A stretch of 25,772 nt of DNA from an uncultured Opitutales bacterium (lineage in GTDB: Bacteria; Verrucomicrobiota; Verrucomicrobiia; Opitutales; Intestinicryptomonadaceae). The position numbers and the translations under genes were made by a program. The notes beneath the pieces are model-generated. The model searched no databases and was not told the origin of the DNA. It saw only the letters and a program-made list of their open reading frames with translations. The stretch covers positions 1 through 25,772 of the forward strand of contig URDC01000026.1 in the NCBI GenBank assembly GCA_900546565.1, in the 5' to 3' direction. Shown in pieces: positions 6,433-14,863 of the stretch. Numbering within the stretch: the first letter of the stretch is position 1; every line of letters starts with the position of its first letter.

Positions 6433-7875
6433 TTAGAGGAGGTTGTACTTGGCAAGCACCAGCAACATAACATAGGTCATCGTCAAACCGAATAGCGCGA
6501 CAATCAACCCCACCGTTGCCATTTCCTTTTGGGTTGTCAAACCCGCCGAGTGCGCAATGGCGTTCGGCGGTGTCGAAATCGGCAAAGCCATTGCCAGCGA
6601 AGACGACAACGCGACCCCAATAAGCAGCGTAGATGCACCGCCATATGGCGCGAGAGCCTCGCCCATACCAACCGCGACCGCCGCCAAAATCGGGACGATA
6701 AGCGCGGACGTTGCCGTGTGCGACATAAACGTAGACATCGCATAGCAGATAAGACCCGCACCGACAACCGTCACAACGGGCTGCCACGTCGCAAAAGGAA
6801 TCGAATTGACCATGCTCTTCGCCAAGCCCGTGCCCTGCAAGGCAACGCCCAACGCGAAACCTCCGGCAACGAGCCAAAGAACGTCCCAGCTAATGGTTTT
6901 TAGGTCGTTTTTGTCGATTACTCCCGTTGCGCAGAAAACGGCAATCGGAATCATCGCCACGACGTTGGAGTTCAATCCTGTAACGCGGTCGAACATCCAC
7001 AACAACACCGTGATTGCGAATGTCGCGTAAATGATGTATGCCTTTGTGCTCTTCTCGAATTTGCAGTCGAAATTCAGCTCCAAATTTTTACGGTGGAACG
7101 GGAACATTTTTATCATCACAATCCAGGTTATGAACAGCAGGATGAATACGAACGGCGCCATATACATCATCCACTGTCCGAACCCTATCCCGAGATTCAT
7201 TCCGTCGGGGTCGTTCAAATATTTAAGCACAATGGCGTTCGGGGGCGTGCCGATGGGCGTGCCGATACCGCCGATGTTTGCCGCCACGGGAATTGCCAGC
7301 GTCATAGCGGTTCTGCCCTTGCCGCCGTCGTTGCCAAGCGGTGCAAGAAGAGGTGCCATAACCGCGAACATCATGGCCGTTGTTGCGGTGTTGCTCATAA
7401 ACATCGAAAAAAGCGCCGTCACAAACATCATGCCCAGCAGCACGATTTCCGAGCGCGTTCCGAAGGGTTTGAAGAGCACGCGAGCCAAATTTTTGTCGAG
7501 ATTGCACTTTGCCGAACCCATCGCCAAAACGAATCCGCCCAAGAAAAGCATAATGATGGGGTCTGCAAATGACGCCATCAAAGCCTTGTATTTTACCACA
7601 GTTCCGAAATTTGAGACATCTTCGGGCGCGGGGCGCATAAACCAAATCGAGCTATCCGAGACAGTCAAAAGCAAAATCGTAATTACAAGCACCGACGTTG
7701 TCCAAATTGGAATGACTTCGGTAATCCACATAAGCGCCGCAAAGAAGAAAATCGCGATTACGCGGTGTTCGACAATTGTCAGCCCCTGAATCCCGAAGAT
7801 GTCCGACGGCGCAAACCACGCGCCAAGCGCGACGGCCAGAGTTATTGTTAGTGATATGAGTTTTCTTGTGTTCAT
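6433..7875 (-). CDS. DASS/SLC13-family sodium:dicarboxylate-type symporter
   Basis: This 480-residue inner-membrane carrier has the duplicated DASS (INDY-like) motifs. The first half has SNTATTAM at residues 161-168 and GTPPN at 209-213. The second half has SHTATSALIVP at 385-395 and STPPNA at 434-439. In this family the SNT motifs form the substrate carboxylate and sodium sites; the second is SHT here. Family substrates are C4-dicarboxylates, citrate or sulfate, so a dicarboxylate is likely but not proven. It has about a dozen hydrophobic segments and the family's usual length. The upstream gene on the same strand is a porin ending 45 bases before this start, and a strong terminator follows. 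This points to a two-gene operon for uptake across both membranes. Confidence 0.88.
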   Translation of the reverse strand: MNTRKLISLTITLAVALGAWFAPSDIFGIQGLTIVEHRVIAIFFFAALMWITEVIPIWTTSVLVITILLLTVSDSSIWFMRPAPEDVSNFGTVVKYKALMASFADPIIMLFLGGFVLAMGSAKCNLDKNLARVLFKPFGTRSEIVLLGMMFVTALFSMFMSNTATTAMMFAVMAPLLAPLGNDGGKGRTAMTLAIPVAANIGGIGTPIGTPPNAIVLKYLNDPDGMNLGIGFGQWMMYMAPFVFILLFITWIVMIKMFPFHRKNLELNFDCKFEKSTKAYIIYATFAITVLLWMFDRVTGLNSNVVAMIPIAVFCATGVIDKNDLKTISWDVLWLVAGGFALGVALQGTGLAKSMVNSIPFATWQPVVTVVGAGLICYAMSTFMSHTATSALIVPILAAVAVGMGEALAPYGGASTLLIGVALSSSLAMALPISTPPNAIAHSAGLTTQKEMATVGLIVALFGLTMTYVMLLVLAKYNLL

Positions 7876-7920
7876 CTTGTGTTTAAATAAAGCGTTTCGG
7901 CGTTGCGGACACGGCGGATT

Positions 7921-9267
7921 TTAGAAGCGTATTTGCATCTCGGTGCGGATTGTGTTCGCGTCGAGCACATTGCCTTCGTGGACGCCTTTGCCCGCCGAGG
8001 GCGAACCTCGGAATTGGGCGAATTCGTAGCCGACCTGCAATTTCAAGTCGTTCCCCTTTATGTACCAGTTTATACCGAAATAGAAACTTTGCGCCGACTT
8101 GTATATGTCGGCGGAATCCAAATTTGCCGCTTTGCGCAGAGCGTCGCTTGCCGAAACGCCGCGCCCGTCGGTCTCCAAAAACGCATATCTGAAAATCGGC
8201 GCGACCTGCCCGACCGCCGTCGGAATCTTATATTCTATCGAATAATTCAGTCCATATGGCAACGCGTAGTCATAAGAACCGTCTCGCATTTTGCGTCCGT
8301 CGTCTATGCCCGCAATCAGAAATTCGAAAGTGTTTTTAAGATGGCTGCCCTCGAATTCAACAAACGGGTTCGCGCCCCAGATTGCCTCGGCTTTGTTGTC
8401 CTTTATTTTGTTCGCGTCGTCACCGTAGGCGAGGTTCAAGCCGAGTTTGATTTTTCCGCAATCGAGCTTTTTATTATATTGCACGCTTGCCCAGAAGTCG
8501 GGCGAATTTTCCACGCCGCCGCGGTGCATGTCAAAAAATTCCAGCTGGTAGTTGTCCGAATTCGACGCGCCGAAAGCGTAGTCAAGCCCCTTTATCGTCT
8601 GCGATTTCCCGTACCACCAGCAACCCGTTATCATGCCGCCGAAGCCGATTTTAGTTTTGCTTGTGCGTCCGCGTTTCGTATCCGCGCCCGTCGCGCCCGT
8701 CCAATAGTTTGTCGCAAGAGAGCGTTCTATGCAATACTGGTTGAAAGCCGACGTGTATTCTTCAAGGCAGAAATTTGGCTTAAAGTAGCCCGCCTTGATT
8801 TGCCCAGTAAAGTAATTTGTGTCGATTTTCTTATAGAAAAATGTGTTCGACATATGGTGGGGCAAGATGTAGTCAATCGAAATTTGCGAGCCCCAGCCCG
8901 CGCCCAAGTCCGACTTGAATGTGGCAATTACGCGGCGCAACATAAAACCCTGTGTCGTTTTGTATCTGCCGTCGTCGGGTCCCGAAGTCGCCTCGGTATT
9001 TAGGTATGCATACTGAACCTGCAAGCCGCCGCTTATGTTCACTTTTGCCGTTGTTGTCGTCTTTATCGGTGCCGAAACTGCGGACATCAGTTTTGCTGTG
9101 TCGACTGCCTCTTGATGTGTCAGCATTCCGCTATCCGTCATCTTTTGCAGCATTTCGGCGTCGCTTTGCGCGTATGTCGAATTTGAAAAAAATACCGACA
9201 GCCCCGCCGCGAGTACGGTCAGGCAAGTCGTTCCCTTTGTATTGCGGAATGGATGGGATATGTGCAT
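7921..9267 (-). CDS. Outer-membrane porin, paralogue of the 4521-5840 porin
   Basis: This 448-residue protein has a signal peptide ending near STYA-QSDAE, then the helical segment MLQKMTDSGMLTHQEAVDTA, then alternating beta strands. It terminates in EMQIRF, whose last residue is the aromatic BAM signal. It shares the DGRG and NWY-x-GN-x-LK-x-Q-x-G-x-E motifs with the other porin of the window, so they are paralogues of an O/P-like porin family. It is the first gene of a minus-strand operon with the DASS symporter. Because each porin is paired with a different inner-membrane transporter, the barrels may differ in substrate; this is inference. Confidence 0.85.
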   Translation of the reverse strand: MHISHPFRNTKGTTCLTVLAAGLSVFFSNSTYAQSDAEMLQKMTDSGMLTHQEAVDTAKLMSAVSAPIKTTTTAKVNISGGLQVQYAYLNTEATSGPDDGRYKTTQGFMLRRVIATFKSDLGAGWGSQISIDYILPHHMSNTFFYKKIDTNYFTGQIKAGYFKPNFCLEEYTSAFNQYCIERSLATNYWTGATGADTKRGRTSKTKIGFGGMITGCWWYGKSQTIKGLDYAFGASNSDNYQLEFFDMHRGGVENSPDFWASVQYNKKLDCGKIKLGLNLAYGDDANKIKDNKAEAIWGANPFVEFEGSHLKNTFEFLIAGIDDGRKMRDGSYDYALPYGLNYSIEYKIPTAVGQVAPIFRYAFLETDGRGVSASDALRKAANLDSADIYKSAQSFYFGINWYIKGNDLKLQVGYEFAQFRGSPSAGKGVHEGNVLDANTIRTEMQIRF

Positions 9268-9373
9268 AAGTTTAGGCAGCTCAAGTCGGTATATTTTTCC
9301 AGATTACCCGTAAAAGTTTTATATGGAATATTTCCATCCCACAAAAGTCAATATTTTATTGTTTCGAAAGTGG

Positions 9374-9560
9374 CGGCGATTACCTGCGGTAATTTCGCCT
9401 TTATCCATTTGTTAAAGAGATGTAGGCGTTGGGCAAAGGCACATAGGCTTTGCCTATTGCCGCCTGTGCCCGTCATATAAAATGTGTAGGTGTTGGGCAA
9501 AGCGGGCATTGCGGAGCAACCCGCGCCGGTGCACGTCTATGGAAGCCCGCCCAGCGGGTT
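9374..9560. repeat. Cluster of REP-like hairpins in the gene-free stretch 9268-9612
   Basis: The 345 bases between the porin start and the tRNA contain no supportable gene. They hold a direct repeat, TGTAGGCGTTGGGCAAAG (9421-9438) and TGTAGGTGTTGGGCAAAG (9485-9502), with one difference. Each copy is followed by a hairpin: GGCAAAG/CTTTGCC (9432-9454), and GCGGG...CCCGC with an inner TTGC-GGA-GCAA. Another small palindrome, CCCGC-CCA-GCGGG, lies near 9547-9559, and ATTACC-TGC-GGTAAT near 9379-9393. A related element lies inverted at 25615-25680. Confidence 0.65.
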
Positions 9561-9579
9561 CTCACCGTCATCAGCTTAC

Positions 9580-9604
9580 AAAAAAAGCAACCTGTTCGGT
9601 TGCT
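9580..9604 (-). terminator. Intrinsic terminator of the tRNA-Ala gene
   Basis: AGCAACC (9586-9592) and GGTTGCT (9598-9604) form a 7-bp stem with a TGTTC loop. On the minus strand it is followed by a run of T (the A run 9580-9586). It begins 9 bases after the tRNA 3' end. Confidence 0.85.
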
Positions 9605-9612
9605 AATTTTTT

Positions 9613-9685
9613 TGGAGCCGATGAGGTTCGAACTCACGACCTCTAGAGTGCGATTCTAGCGCTCTTCCAACTGAGCTACGGCCCC
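9613..9685 (-). tRNA. tRNA-Ala, anticodon CGC
   Basis: The minus strand folds into a complete 73-base cloverleaf. The acceptor stem is GGGGCCG / CGGCTCC, the D arm GCTC-AGTTGGAA-GAGC, the anticodon stem CTAGA/TCTAG with loop ATCGCAC (anticodon CGC, reading GCG), the variable loop AGGTC, and the T arm GTGAG-TTCGAAC-CTCAT. The third acceptor pair is G3-U70, the main identity element of alanine tRNA, which agrees with the anticodon. The discriminator base is A. CCA is not encoded and would have to be added by a nucleotidyltransferase. Confidence 0.95.
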
Positions 9686-9708
9686 TTTATTTAATAAAAA
9701 AGTTCTCG

Positions 9709-9738
9709 GCATTATTGCGCGTCGTCAGGGAAATGCAA
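9709..9738 (-). promoter_or_regulatory. Possible sigma-70 promoter for tRNA-Ala
   Basis: On the minus strand TTGCAT (9738-9733) and TAATGC (9714-9709) are separated by 18 bases and lie just upstream of the tRNA 5' end at 9685. The match to the -35 and -10 consensus is partial, so this is only a candidate. Confidence 0.3.
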
Positions 9739-9960
9739 TCTTTTTTTTATGTTATATGCATTTTTATTTGCGGTTTTCGAGTGGTTTTGAGGCGATTTTT
9801 AGGTATTTTAAGGGAGCTTTTTTGGGGGGGCGTCGAAATTCTATACTTTTTATACGCTTTTTGGCTTGTAAAACTTTATTCGGGTTTTTATCAATCTAAC
9901 ATAAAACAACGGTTTTTCAGAAAATCTCAAAAAATAACAGGTAAAATTTTCTCAACTAAT

Positions 9961-11382
9961 ATGGACAAAAAAGTTTTTTTGGCGGTCGATTTGGGTGCGG
10001 GTAGCGGCAGAATTATGGCGGCGGTTTTCGACGGCGCGAAAGTGTCGCTTGAAGAGGTTTCGCGCTGGGGCAGTGAACCCGTGAAAATCGGCGGAAGTTT
10101 CCACTGGGAGGTGAACGGGATTTTCGACAACATTGTGGCGGGGCTGCGCAAGGCGAAGTCGGTTTACGGCGGGGCGATTGTGTCGCTGGGTATTGACACG
10201 TGGGGGGTCGACTACGGGCTTTTGGACAAGTCGGACAAGCTGCTGAATTTGCCCTATATCTATCGAGACTCGCGCACGGACAATATGATGGAGTCGGTCT
10301 TTGCAAAAGTTCCGAAATCCGAAATCTATGCGAAGACGGGGATTCAATTTATGTTCTTCAACACGATTTTCCAGATTCGCTCGGAAGTCGAGAAGTCGGG
10401 GAACATCGGACGGGCGCACTCGTTTTTGATGATGCCCGACCTGCTCGCGTTTATGCTCACTGGTGTGAAGGCGAATGAGCGCACGAATGCATCGACGACG
10501 CAATTCTACAATCCGTTCAAGAAGGACTGGGATTTCGAAATTTTGGAGAAAATCGGCGCGCCGACGGGTATTTTCAGGAACGGTTTTGCCGAATGCGGCG
10601 ACGTTATCGGCGACTTGCGCCCCGAATTGAAAGCGGAGCTTGGCGACATCAAAGTCGTGGCGGTTGCAAGCCACGACACTGCCTCGGCGGTGGCGGCGAC
10701 GCCCACGCAGGCGGAAGTTCCCGCGTATATAAACAGCGGAACGTGGTCTTTGCCGGGGGTGGAGCTCAAAGCTCCGATTGCTACGGAAGCGTCGTTTGCG
10801 GAGAATTTTACGAACGAAGTTGGCTACAACTCGACAATCCGTTTTCTTAAAAACGTCACGGGAATGTGGCTTGTGCAGAAGTCGAAGGAAGTTTGGAAAG
10901 CCGAAGGCAGCGATATGTCCTACAAGGAGCTTGAAGCCGCCGCGGAAAAGGTCGAGCCTATGCGCACGATTTTCGACCCCGACGCACCCGACTTTGTTAT
11001 GCCCGAGAATATGCCGAAAGCCATTGCCGAGCACTGTCGCGCGAAGGGGCTTGCGGTTCCCGAAACGCACGGGCAGATTTTCCGCGCGATTCAGGAGAGC
11101 ATTGCGAACAAATACAAGTATGTTTTCGGCACAATCGGGCGTTTAAGCGGCGCGAAAATCGACGAGATAAACATTATGGGCGGAGGTTCGAAAGACGCTA
11201 TGCTCAATCAATTTACGGCGGACGCGACCGGCAGGGTTGTCAAGGCGGGGCCGACCGAATCGACAGCTCTTGGAAATGCCATTATGCAGATGAAGGCTTC
11301 GGGCGACATTGCCTCGGTAAAGGAAGGGCGCAAAATCATTGCCGAGAGTTTCGAAATCAGGACGTTTACGCCGCGCAAGTAG
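9961..11382 (+). CDS. rhaB: Rhamnulokinase
   Basis: This 473-residue FGGY-family sugar kinase phosphorylates L-rhamnulose at O1. The N-terminal phosphate loop is VDLGAGSGR (residues 9-17). Blocks diagnostic for RhaB rather than other FGGY kinases are SLGIDTWGVDYGLLD, YRDSRTDNMM, GIQFMFFNT, VVAVASHDTASAV and SGTWSLPGVE; the C-terminal MGGGSKDAMLNQFTADA contacts ADP. Length is close to E. coli RhaB (489). The frame is open upstream to 9715, but the RhaB-like N-terminus starts at the ATG at 9961 (MDKKVFLAVDLGAG). No rhamnose isomerase, aldolase or transporter gene is adjacent, so it is a lone rha gene here, followed by its own terminator. A rhaB name by homology is safe; the substrate itself is not tested. 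Confidence 0.92.
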   Translation: MDKKVFLAVDLGAGSGRIMAAVFDGAKVSLEEVSRWGSEPVKIGGSFHWEVNGIFDNIVAGLRKAKSVYGGAIVSLGIDTWGVDYGLLDKSDKLLNLPYIYRDSRTDNMMESVFAKVPKSEIYAKTGIQFMFFNTIFQIRSEVEKSGNIGRAHSFLMMPDLLAFMLTGVKANERTNASTTQFYNPFKKDWDFEILEKIGAPTGIFRNGFAECGDVIGDLRPELKAELGDIKVVAVASHDTASAVAATPTQAEVPAYINSGTWSLPGVELKAPIATEASFAENFTNEVGYNSTIRFLKNVTGMWLVQKSKEVWKAEGSDMSYKELEAAAEKVEPMRTIFDPDAPDFVMPENMPKAIAEHCRAKGLAVPETHGQIFRAIQESIANKYKYVFGTIGRLSGAKIDEINIMGGGSKDAMLNQFTADATGRVVKAGPTESTALGNAIMQMKASGDIASVKEGRKIIAESFEIRTFTPRK

Positions 11383-11411
11383 GTGGCGGAAAGTAGGGTT
11401 TCTTCAAGAAA

Positions 11412-11448
11412 AAGCGCGGCTAAAAAACGAAAGCCGCCGCATTTTTTC
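11412..11448 (+). terminator. Intrinsic terminator after rhaB
   Basis: GCGGCT (11416-11421) pairs with AGCCGC (11432-11437), extended by nearby G/C pairs, followed by ATTTTTTC. It separates rhaB from the envelope-sugar cluster. Confidence 0.75.
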
Positions 11449-11553
11449 TCGTAAGTAAATCGGAAATCCCGTCCGACTTTACCGCGGCGCGGGTGGCATT
11501 AAATTGTTGACAACATCGGGGCTTCGGGGCAAAGTCGGGTGTCAAAATTTTTT

Positions 11554-12282
11554 ATGTATACCGTAGCTTGTATGAAATGGGGCAAAAAATACGGCCCCGA
11601 GTATGTCAACCGACTTTTCAATATGGTGGAGCGCAATACGACTCTGCCGTTTAAATTCGTCTGCTACACCGACGATTTCGCTGGGATAGACTCCCGCATA
11701 CAGGCATTTCCGCTGCCCGAAATGGACCTGCCACCCGACAGGGAGCGCGGCTGGCGCAAGCTTTCGCTTTTCCGCAAAGACGTGGGGCTTGAAGGGCGCG
11801 TGTTGTTCCTCGACCTCGACACGGTGATTGTCGGGAACATCGACGACTATTTTACGATGGACGGCGACTTCATTTTCATCAAGCACTGGAAACCGTCGAA
11901 AAAACACGGCATTGGCGAGACGGGGGTCTACCGTTTTGAGGCGGGCGCGCTCGATTTTCTCTACTTCGATTTTATGAATAATATGGAGCGGGTGAAAGCC
12001 GACTACCGCCACGAGCAGGCGTATGTTGGCGACGTGCTCAGCAAGCGCGGCATTGCGAAATTCTGGCCGAGCGAATGGATGCCGAGTTTCAAATACAACT
12101 GCATGCGTCCGTTCCCGCTTAACTGGTTTATGCAGCCCGTGAAGCCGCCGAAGGCGAAAATGATTGTCTTCCACGGCGTTCCCACGCCCGAGCAGGCTAT
12201 GGGCGAGGAAAAAATCAGGGGCGTGAAGGCGTTAATCCGCCACGTTATAACGCCCGATTGGCTCAAAGAGGATTGGAAGTAA
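11554..12282 (+). CDS. Small cytosolic glycosyltransferase with DxD motif
   Basis: This 242-residue protein has no membrane helices. It opens with VACMKWGKKYGPEYVNRLF, then FKFVCYTDD, and carries the metal/nucleotide-sugar motif LDLDTVIVGNID (D87 and D89), as in GT-A folds of the GT8-like kind. It ends shortly after IVFHGVPTP, a segment common to this group. The donor and acceptor are unknown. It is the first gene of a close-packed cluster (2 bases to the PIG-L gene, then 12 bases to arnT), so a role in lipid A, LPS or other envelope glycan assembly is inferred. An in-frame GTG at 11539 would add five residues; I chose ATG at 11554 because it fits the usual short N-terminus. Confidence 0.75.
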   Translation: MYTVACMKWGKKYGPEYVNRLFNMVERNTTLPFKFVCYTDDFAGIDSRIQAFPLPEMDLPPDRERGWRKLSLFRKDVGLEGRVLFLDLDTVIVGNIDDYFTMDGDFIFIKHWKPSKKHGIGETGVYRFEAGALDFLYFDFMNNMERVKADYRHEQAYVGDVLSKRGIAKFWPSEWMPSFKYNCMRPFPLNWFMQPVKPPKAKMIVFHGVPTPEQAMGEEKIRGVKALIRHVITPDWLKEDWK

Positions 12283-12284
12283 AA

Positions 12285-12971
12285 ATGGTCAGAAGAATTT
12301 TGGTAATATCGCCGCACAACGACGACGAAACGCTCGGAGTGGGGGCGACAATCGCAAAGCACGTTGAATTGGGCGACGAGGTTTTTGTCTCGACGATGAC
12401 TTCCATCGGCGAAGACCATCCGACGATGCCGTCAAACAAGCCCGAAATCCGCCGCGAGACGAAGGCGGCAATGGAAATTTTGGGTGTCAAAGAGCAAAAC
12501 ATAATTTTTTGCGACCTGCCCAATCTGCTCGTTCCGCACCTGCCCATTTACGAGGTCAACAAGGTTATAAATAGTGTTATTGAGCGGGTTCAACCCGAGA
12601 TTCTCTATGTGCCCTTTATTTACGATCTCCACAAGGACCACCGCGAAATTCTCTATGCCGCGCAGGTTGCCGCTCGGACTTGCACGCCGACGGGGCGCAA
12701 AATCCGCGAAATCTACATGTATGAAACGCTTTCCGAGACGCACTGGAACATCGACCACGTCGAGGGCGCGTTTGTGCCGAATGCCTTCAACGAAGTTTCG
12801 CGCGCGCAGCTCGATAAAAAGATTGAAGCCATGCGCGCGTATCGCAGCCAGCTCAAACAGTATCCCGATGTCCGCAGCATCGAGGCAATCAAGGCGTTGG
12901 CGGTGTTCAGGGGCAGCACAATGGCGATGAACTATGCCGAGGCGTTCGTATTGGTGCGCAAATTTCTCTAA
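12285..12971 (+). CDS. PIG-L/LmbE-family N-deacetylase
   Basis: This 228-residue enzyme is of the zinc-dependent PIG-L fold. The first metal motif is SPHNDDETLG (residues 9-18; H11 and D13/D14 with E15). The usual family form is HPDDE, so the proline is asparagine here but the metal ligands are kept. The second motif is DLHKDH (114-119), matching the family's D-x-H-x-D-H. Members remove acetyl or related acyl groups from amino sugars such as GlcNAc-PI, bacillithiol precursors, chitobiose or glycan intermediates. No signal peptide is seen, so it acts in the cytosol. The ATG at 12285 is 2 bases after the glycosyltransferase stop. An amino-sugar intermediate of the cluster is a plausible substrate. 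Confidence 0.85.
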   Translation: MVRRILVISPHNDDETLGVGATIAKHVELGDEVFVSTMTSIGEDHPTMPSNKPEIRRETKAAMEILGVKEQNIIFCDLPNLLVPHLPIYEVNKVINSVIERVQPEILYVPFIYDLHKDHREILYAAQVAARTCTPTGRKIREIYMYETLSETHWNIDHVEGAFVPNAFNEVSRAQLDKKIEAMRAYRSQLKQYPDVRSIEAIKALAVFRGSTMAMNYAEAFVLVRKFL

Positions 12972-12983
12972 CCGAAACACACT

Positions 12984-14789
12984 ATGTTAGATTCGCTTTC
13001 AGAAAGAAACTGGGGCAAGGATTTGATTTTAATCTTTGTCGCGGCCATGTTGCTTAATCTGGGCTTGGCGTTTGTGCGCCCGCTCGCGAATCCCGACGAG
13101 GGCAGGTATGCGGAAATTCCCCGCGAGATGGTTGCCTCGGGCGACTACGTCACGCCGCGGCTCAACGGGCTGCCGTATTTTTACAAGCCGCCGCTTTTCT
13201 ATTGGGCGCAATGCGCGTCGTTGAAGGCGTTCGGAGTCAACAGGGTTTCGATACGTCTGGCGTCTTCGCTAATGGCGGTGTTGGGCATTTTGGCGACGTA
13301 TGCCGCCGCTCGCGCCCTCTACGGGCGCAGGGCTGGGTTGATGTCGGCGGCGGTGCTTCTGACGACGCACTTGTATTATGTGATGGGGATTATTGTCACG
13401 CTCGATATGATGGTATCGGTGTTTATGTCGGCGGCGATGTTCTCGTTCATTGTGGCAATCAAAAAAAGCGGAGCGTGGCGCAATGCGCTGATTTTGGCGT
13501 TCTTTGTTTTCTGCGGTTTGGCGGTTATGACGAAGGGTGTTATCGGCATTCTGATTCCGTGCGCGGTCGCGTTTTTGTATGTGGTTTCGGGAGGAATTTC
13601 GGGGATTGTCGGGTTCTTCAAGGATTTGAAGGCGTCGAACTATCTGTTTATGCTTTTTGGGGTCGCGGCGTTTTTTGCGATAAATATTCCGTGGCACGCG
13701 CTGGTTTCGGTTGCCAACCCCGCGTTTGAAAATGCCGGAGGGGTGTTTTCGAAAAATCCCGACGGACAGGGGTTTTTTTGGTATTATTTTATCCACGAGC
13801 ATTTGCTGCGCTACATAGATCCGTCTACGAGTATGCGCGCCCAACCGTTCTGGTTCTTCTTGGTTATTGCCCCCGCGGGTGCGCTGCCGTGGCTGTTTTT
13901 TGCCCCGCGCATTTTTCTTAATACAAAAAACGGCGGGAGTGTCGACACGCGCGACTGCCGCGATGTGTTCCTGTATATGGCGATTTGGGTTGTGTTCATT
14001 GTGGCGTTTTTCTCTGTTTCAAGCTCGAAGCTGGTGCCGTATATCACGGCGGTGTATCCCGCGATTGCGTTCATTATCGGCGTTTGGGCGGCTCGGGCAT
14101 GGGACAATTTGGACGGGATAAAAAACATAAAATTCGCGCAATATCTCTTCGTGTTCTTAGGTTTTGCCGCGGCAATCGCCTTGCCGATTGCGTATGCGAT
14201 TATGTCGAAAAAACCGCGCGAAGCCGAAGTGTTGGAAGTCGCCTTTTACACGATGATTTTGGCGACTGTCGGGTTTGTTGCGGTGTCGGTTGCGTGTCTT
14301 GTTTTTGCCCGCAAAAATCAAAACAGAAAATTCTGGATTACGGCGTTTTTTGGGACGGTGCTGCTTGTTGCGATAGTAAACCCGATTGCGGGAATGGGGC
14401 AGCGCGTGAATGCCGAAAAAACCGCAGACTACATAAAGGCGCACCGTGCGGGTCAGCCCGTGGCGATTGCCTTCGACTACGGGCGGTATCACGACCTGCC
14501 CGTGTGGCTTGACGAGTTGCCCGCGCTGATTGGCGAGCCGCCGACGGAGCAATATTTCGGCTGGCTGCGCGAAAAGGATTTGCATAGGGACAGAATTTTC
14601 CCCGACGCAGCTTCGCTCGAAGCGTTCCTAAAAAAGAATCCCGTTTTGTGGGTCGCGGTTGTCGACGATGATTTGGGCAAGTTCGACAAGCTGAATTTGC
14701 CGCTCTCGAAGAAGGTTCTTTTTAAAAACGCCGACCTGTTGCTTTTGGAAATTTCGCTGAAAGCCGCCGGGGCGCAAGCCGCGAAATAG
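12984..14789 (+). CDS. arnT: ArnT-like lipid A aminoarabinose transferase (GT83)
   Basis: This 601-residue inner-membrane GT-C transferase moves a sugar from undecaprenyl phosphate to lipid A on the periplasmic face. The first periplasmic loop carries ANPDEGRYAEIPREMVASGD (catalytic D38-E39 region; E. coli ArnT has PDETRYAEISREMLASGD). YFYKPPLFYW, MTKGVIG, YYFIHEHLLRYIDPS and PFWFFLVIAPAGALPWLFF also match the ArnT layout. A C-terminal soluble domain of about 140 residues follows, as in ArnT. Around 12 hydrophobic helices are evident. Related GT83/GT39 proteins transfer other sugars, but the ArnA-DH and ArnD genes right behind it support L-Ara4N or a close analogue. It starts 12 bases after the PIG-L gene. 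Confidence 0.8.
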   Translation: MLDSLSERNWGKDLILIFVAAMLLNLGLAFVRPLANPDEGRYAEIPREMVASGDYVTPRLNGLPYFYKPPLFYWAQCASLKAFGVNRVSIRLASSLMAVLGILATYAAARALYGRRAGLMSAAVLLTTHLYYVMGIIVTLDMMVSVFMSAAMFSFIVAIKKSGAWRNALILAFFVFCGLAVMTKGVIGILIPCAVAFLYVVSGGISGIVGFFKDLKASNYLFMLFGVAAFFAINIPWHALVSVANPAFENAGGVFSKNPDGQGFFWYYFIHEHLLRYIDPSTSMRAQPFWFFLVIAPAGALPWLFFAPRIFLNTKNGGSVDTRDCRDVFLYMAIWVVFIVAFFSVSSSKLVPYITAVYPAIAFIIGVWAARAWDNLDGIKNIKFAQYLFVFLGFAAAIALPIAYAIMSKKPREAEVLEVAFYTMILATVGFVAVSVACLVFARKNQNRKFWITAFFGTVLLVAIVNPIAGMGQRVNAEKTADYIKAHRAGQPVAIAFDYGRYHDLPVWLDELPALIGEPPTEQYFGWLREKDLHRDRIFPDAASLEAFLKKNPVLWVAVVDDDLGKFDKLNLPLSKKVLFKNADLLLLEISLKAAGAQAAK

Positions 14790-14863
14790 CGGCATGCGCG
14801 GAGTCCTGCGTGATTTTGGCGCGTAATGGGGCGCAAATAAAAATGTTGTAAAAAACGCAAAAG

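Noticed and set aside
7031..7789. Plus-strand open frame of 252 codons
   Set aside because: It is antisense to the DASS symporter; its serine/isoleucine/proline runs mirror the symporter's helices.
9374..9560. CRISPR array
   Set aside because: Only two direct repeats with differing bases and hairpins instead of spacers of even length; no cas gene in the window.
9952..11070. Minus-strand open frame of 372 codons
   Set aside because: Antisense to rhaB, with Arg/His-rich composition and no recognisable motif.
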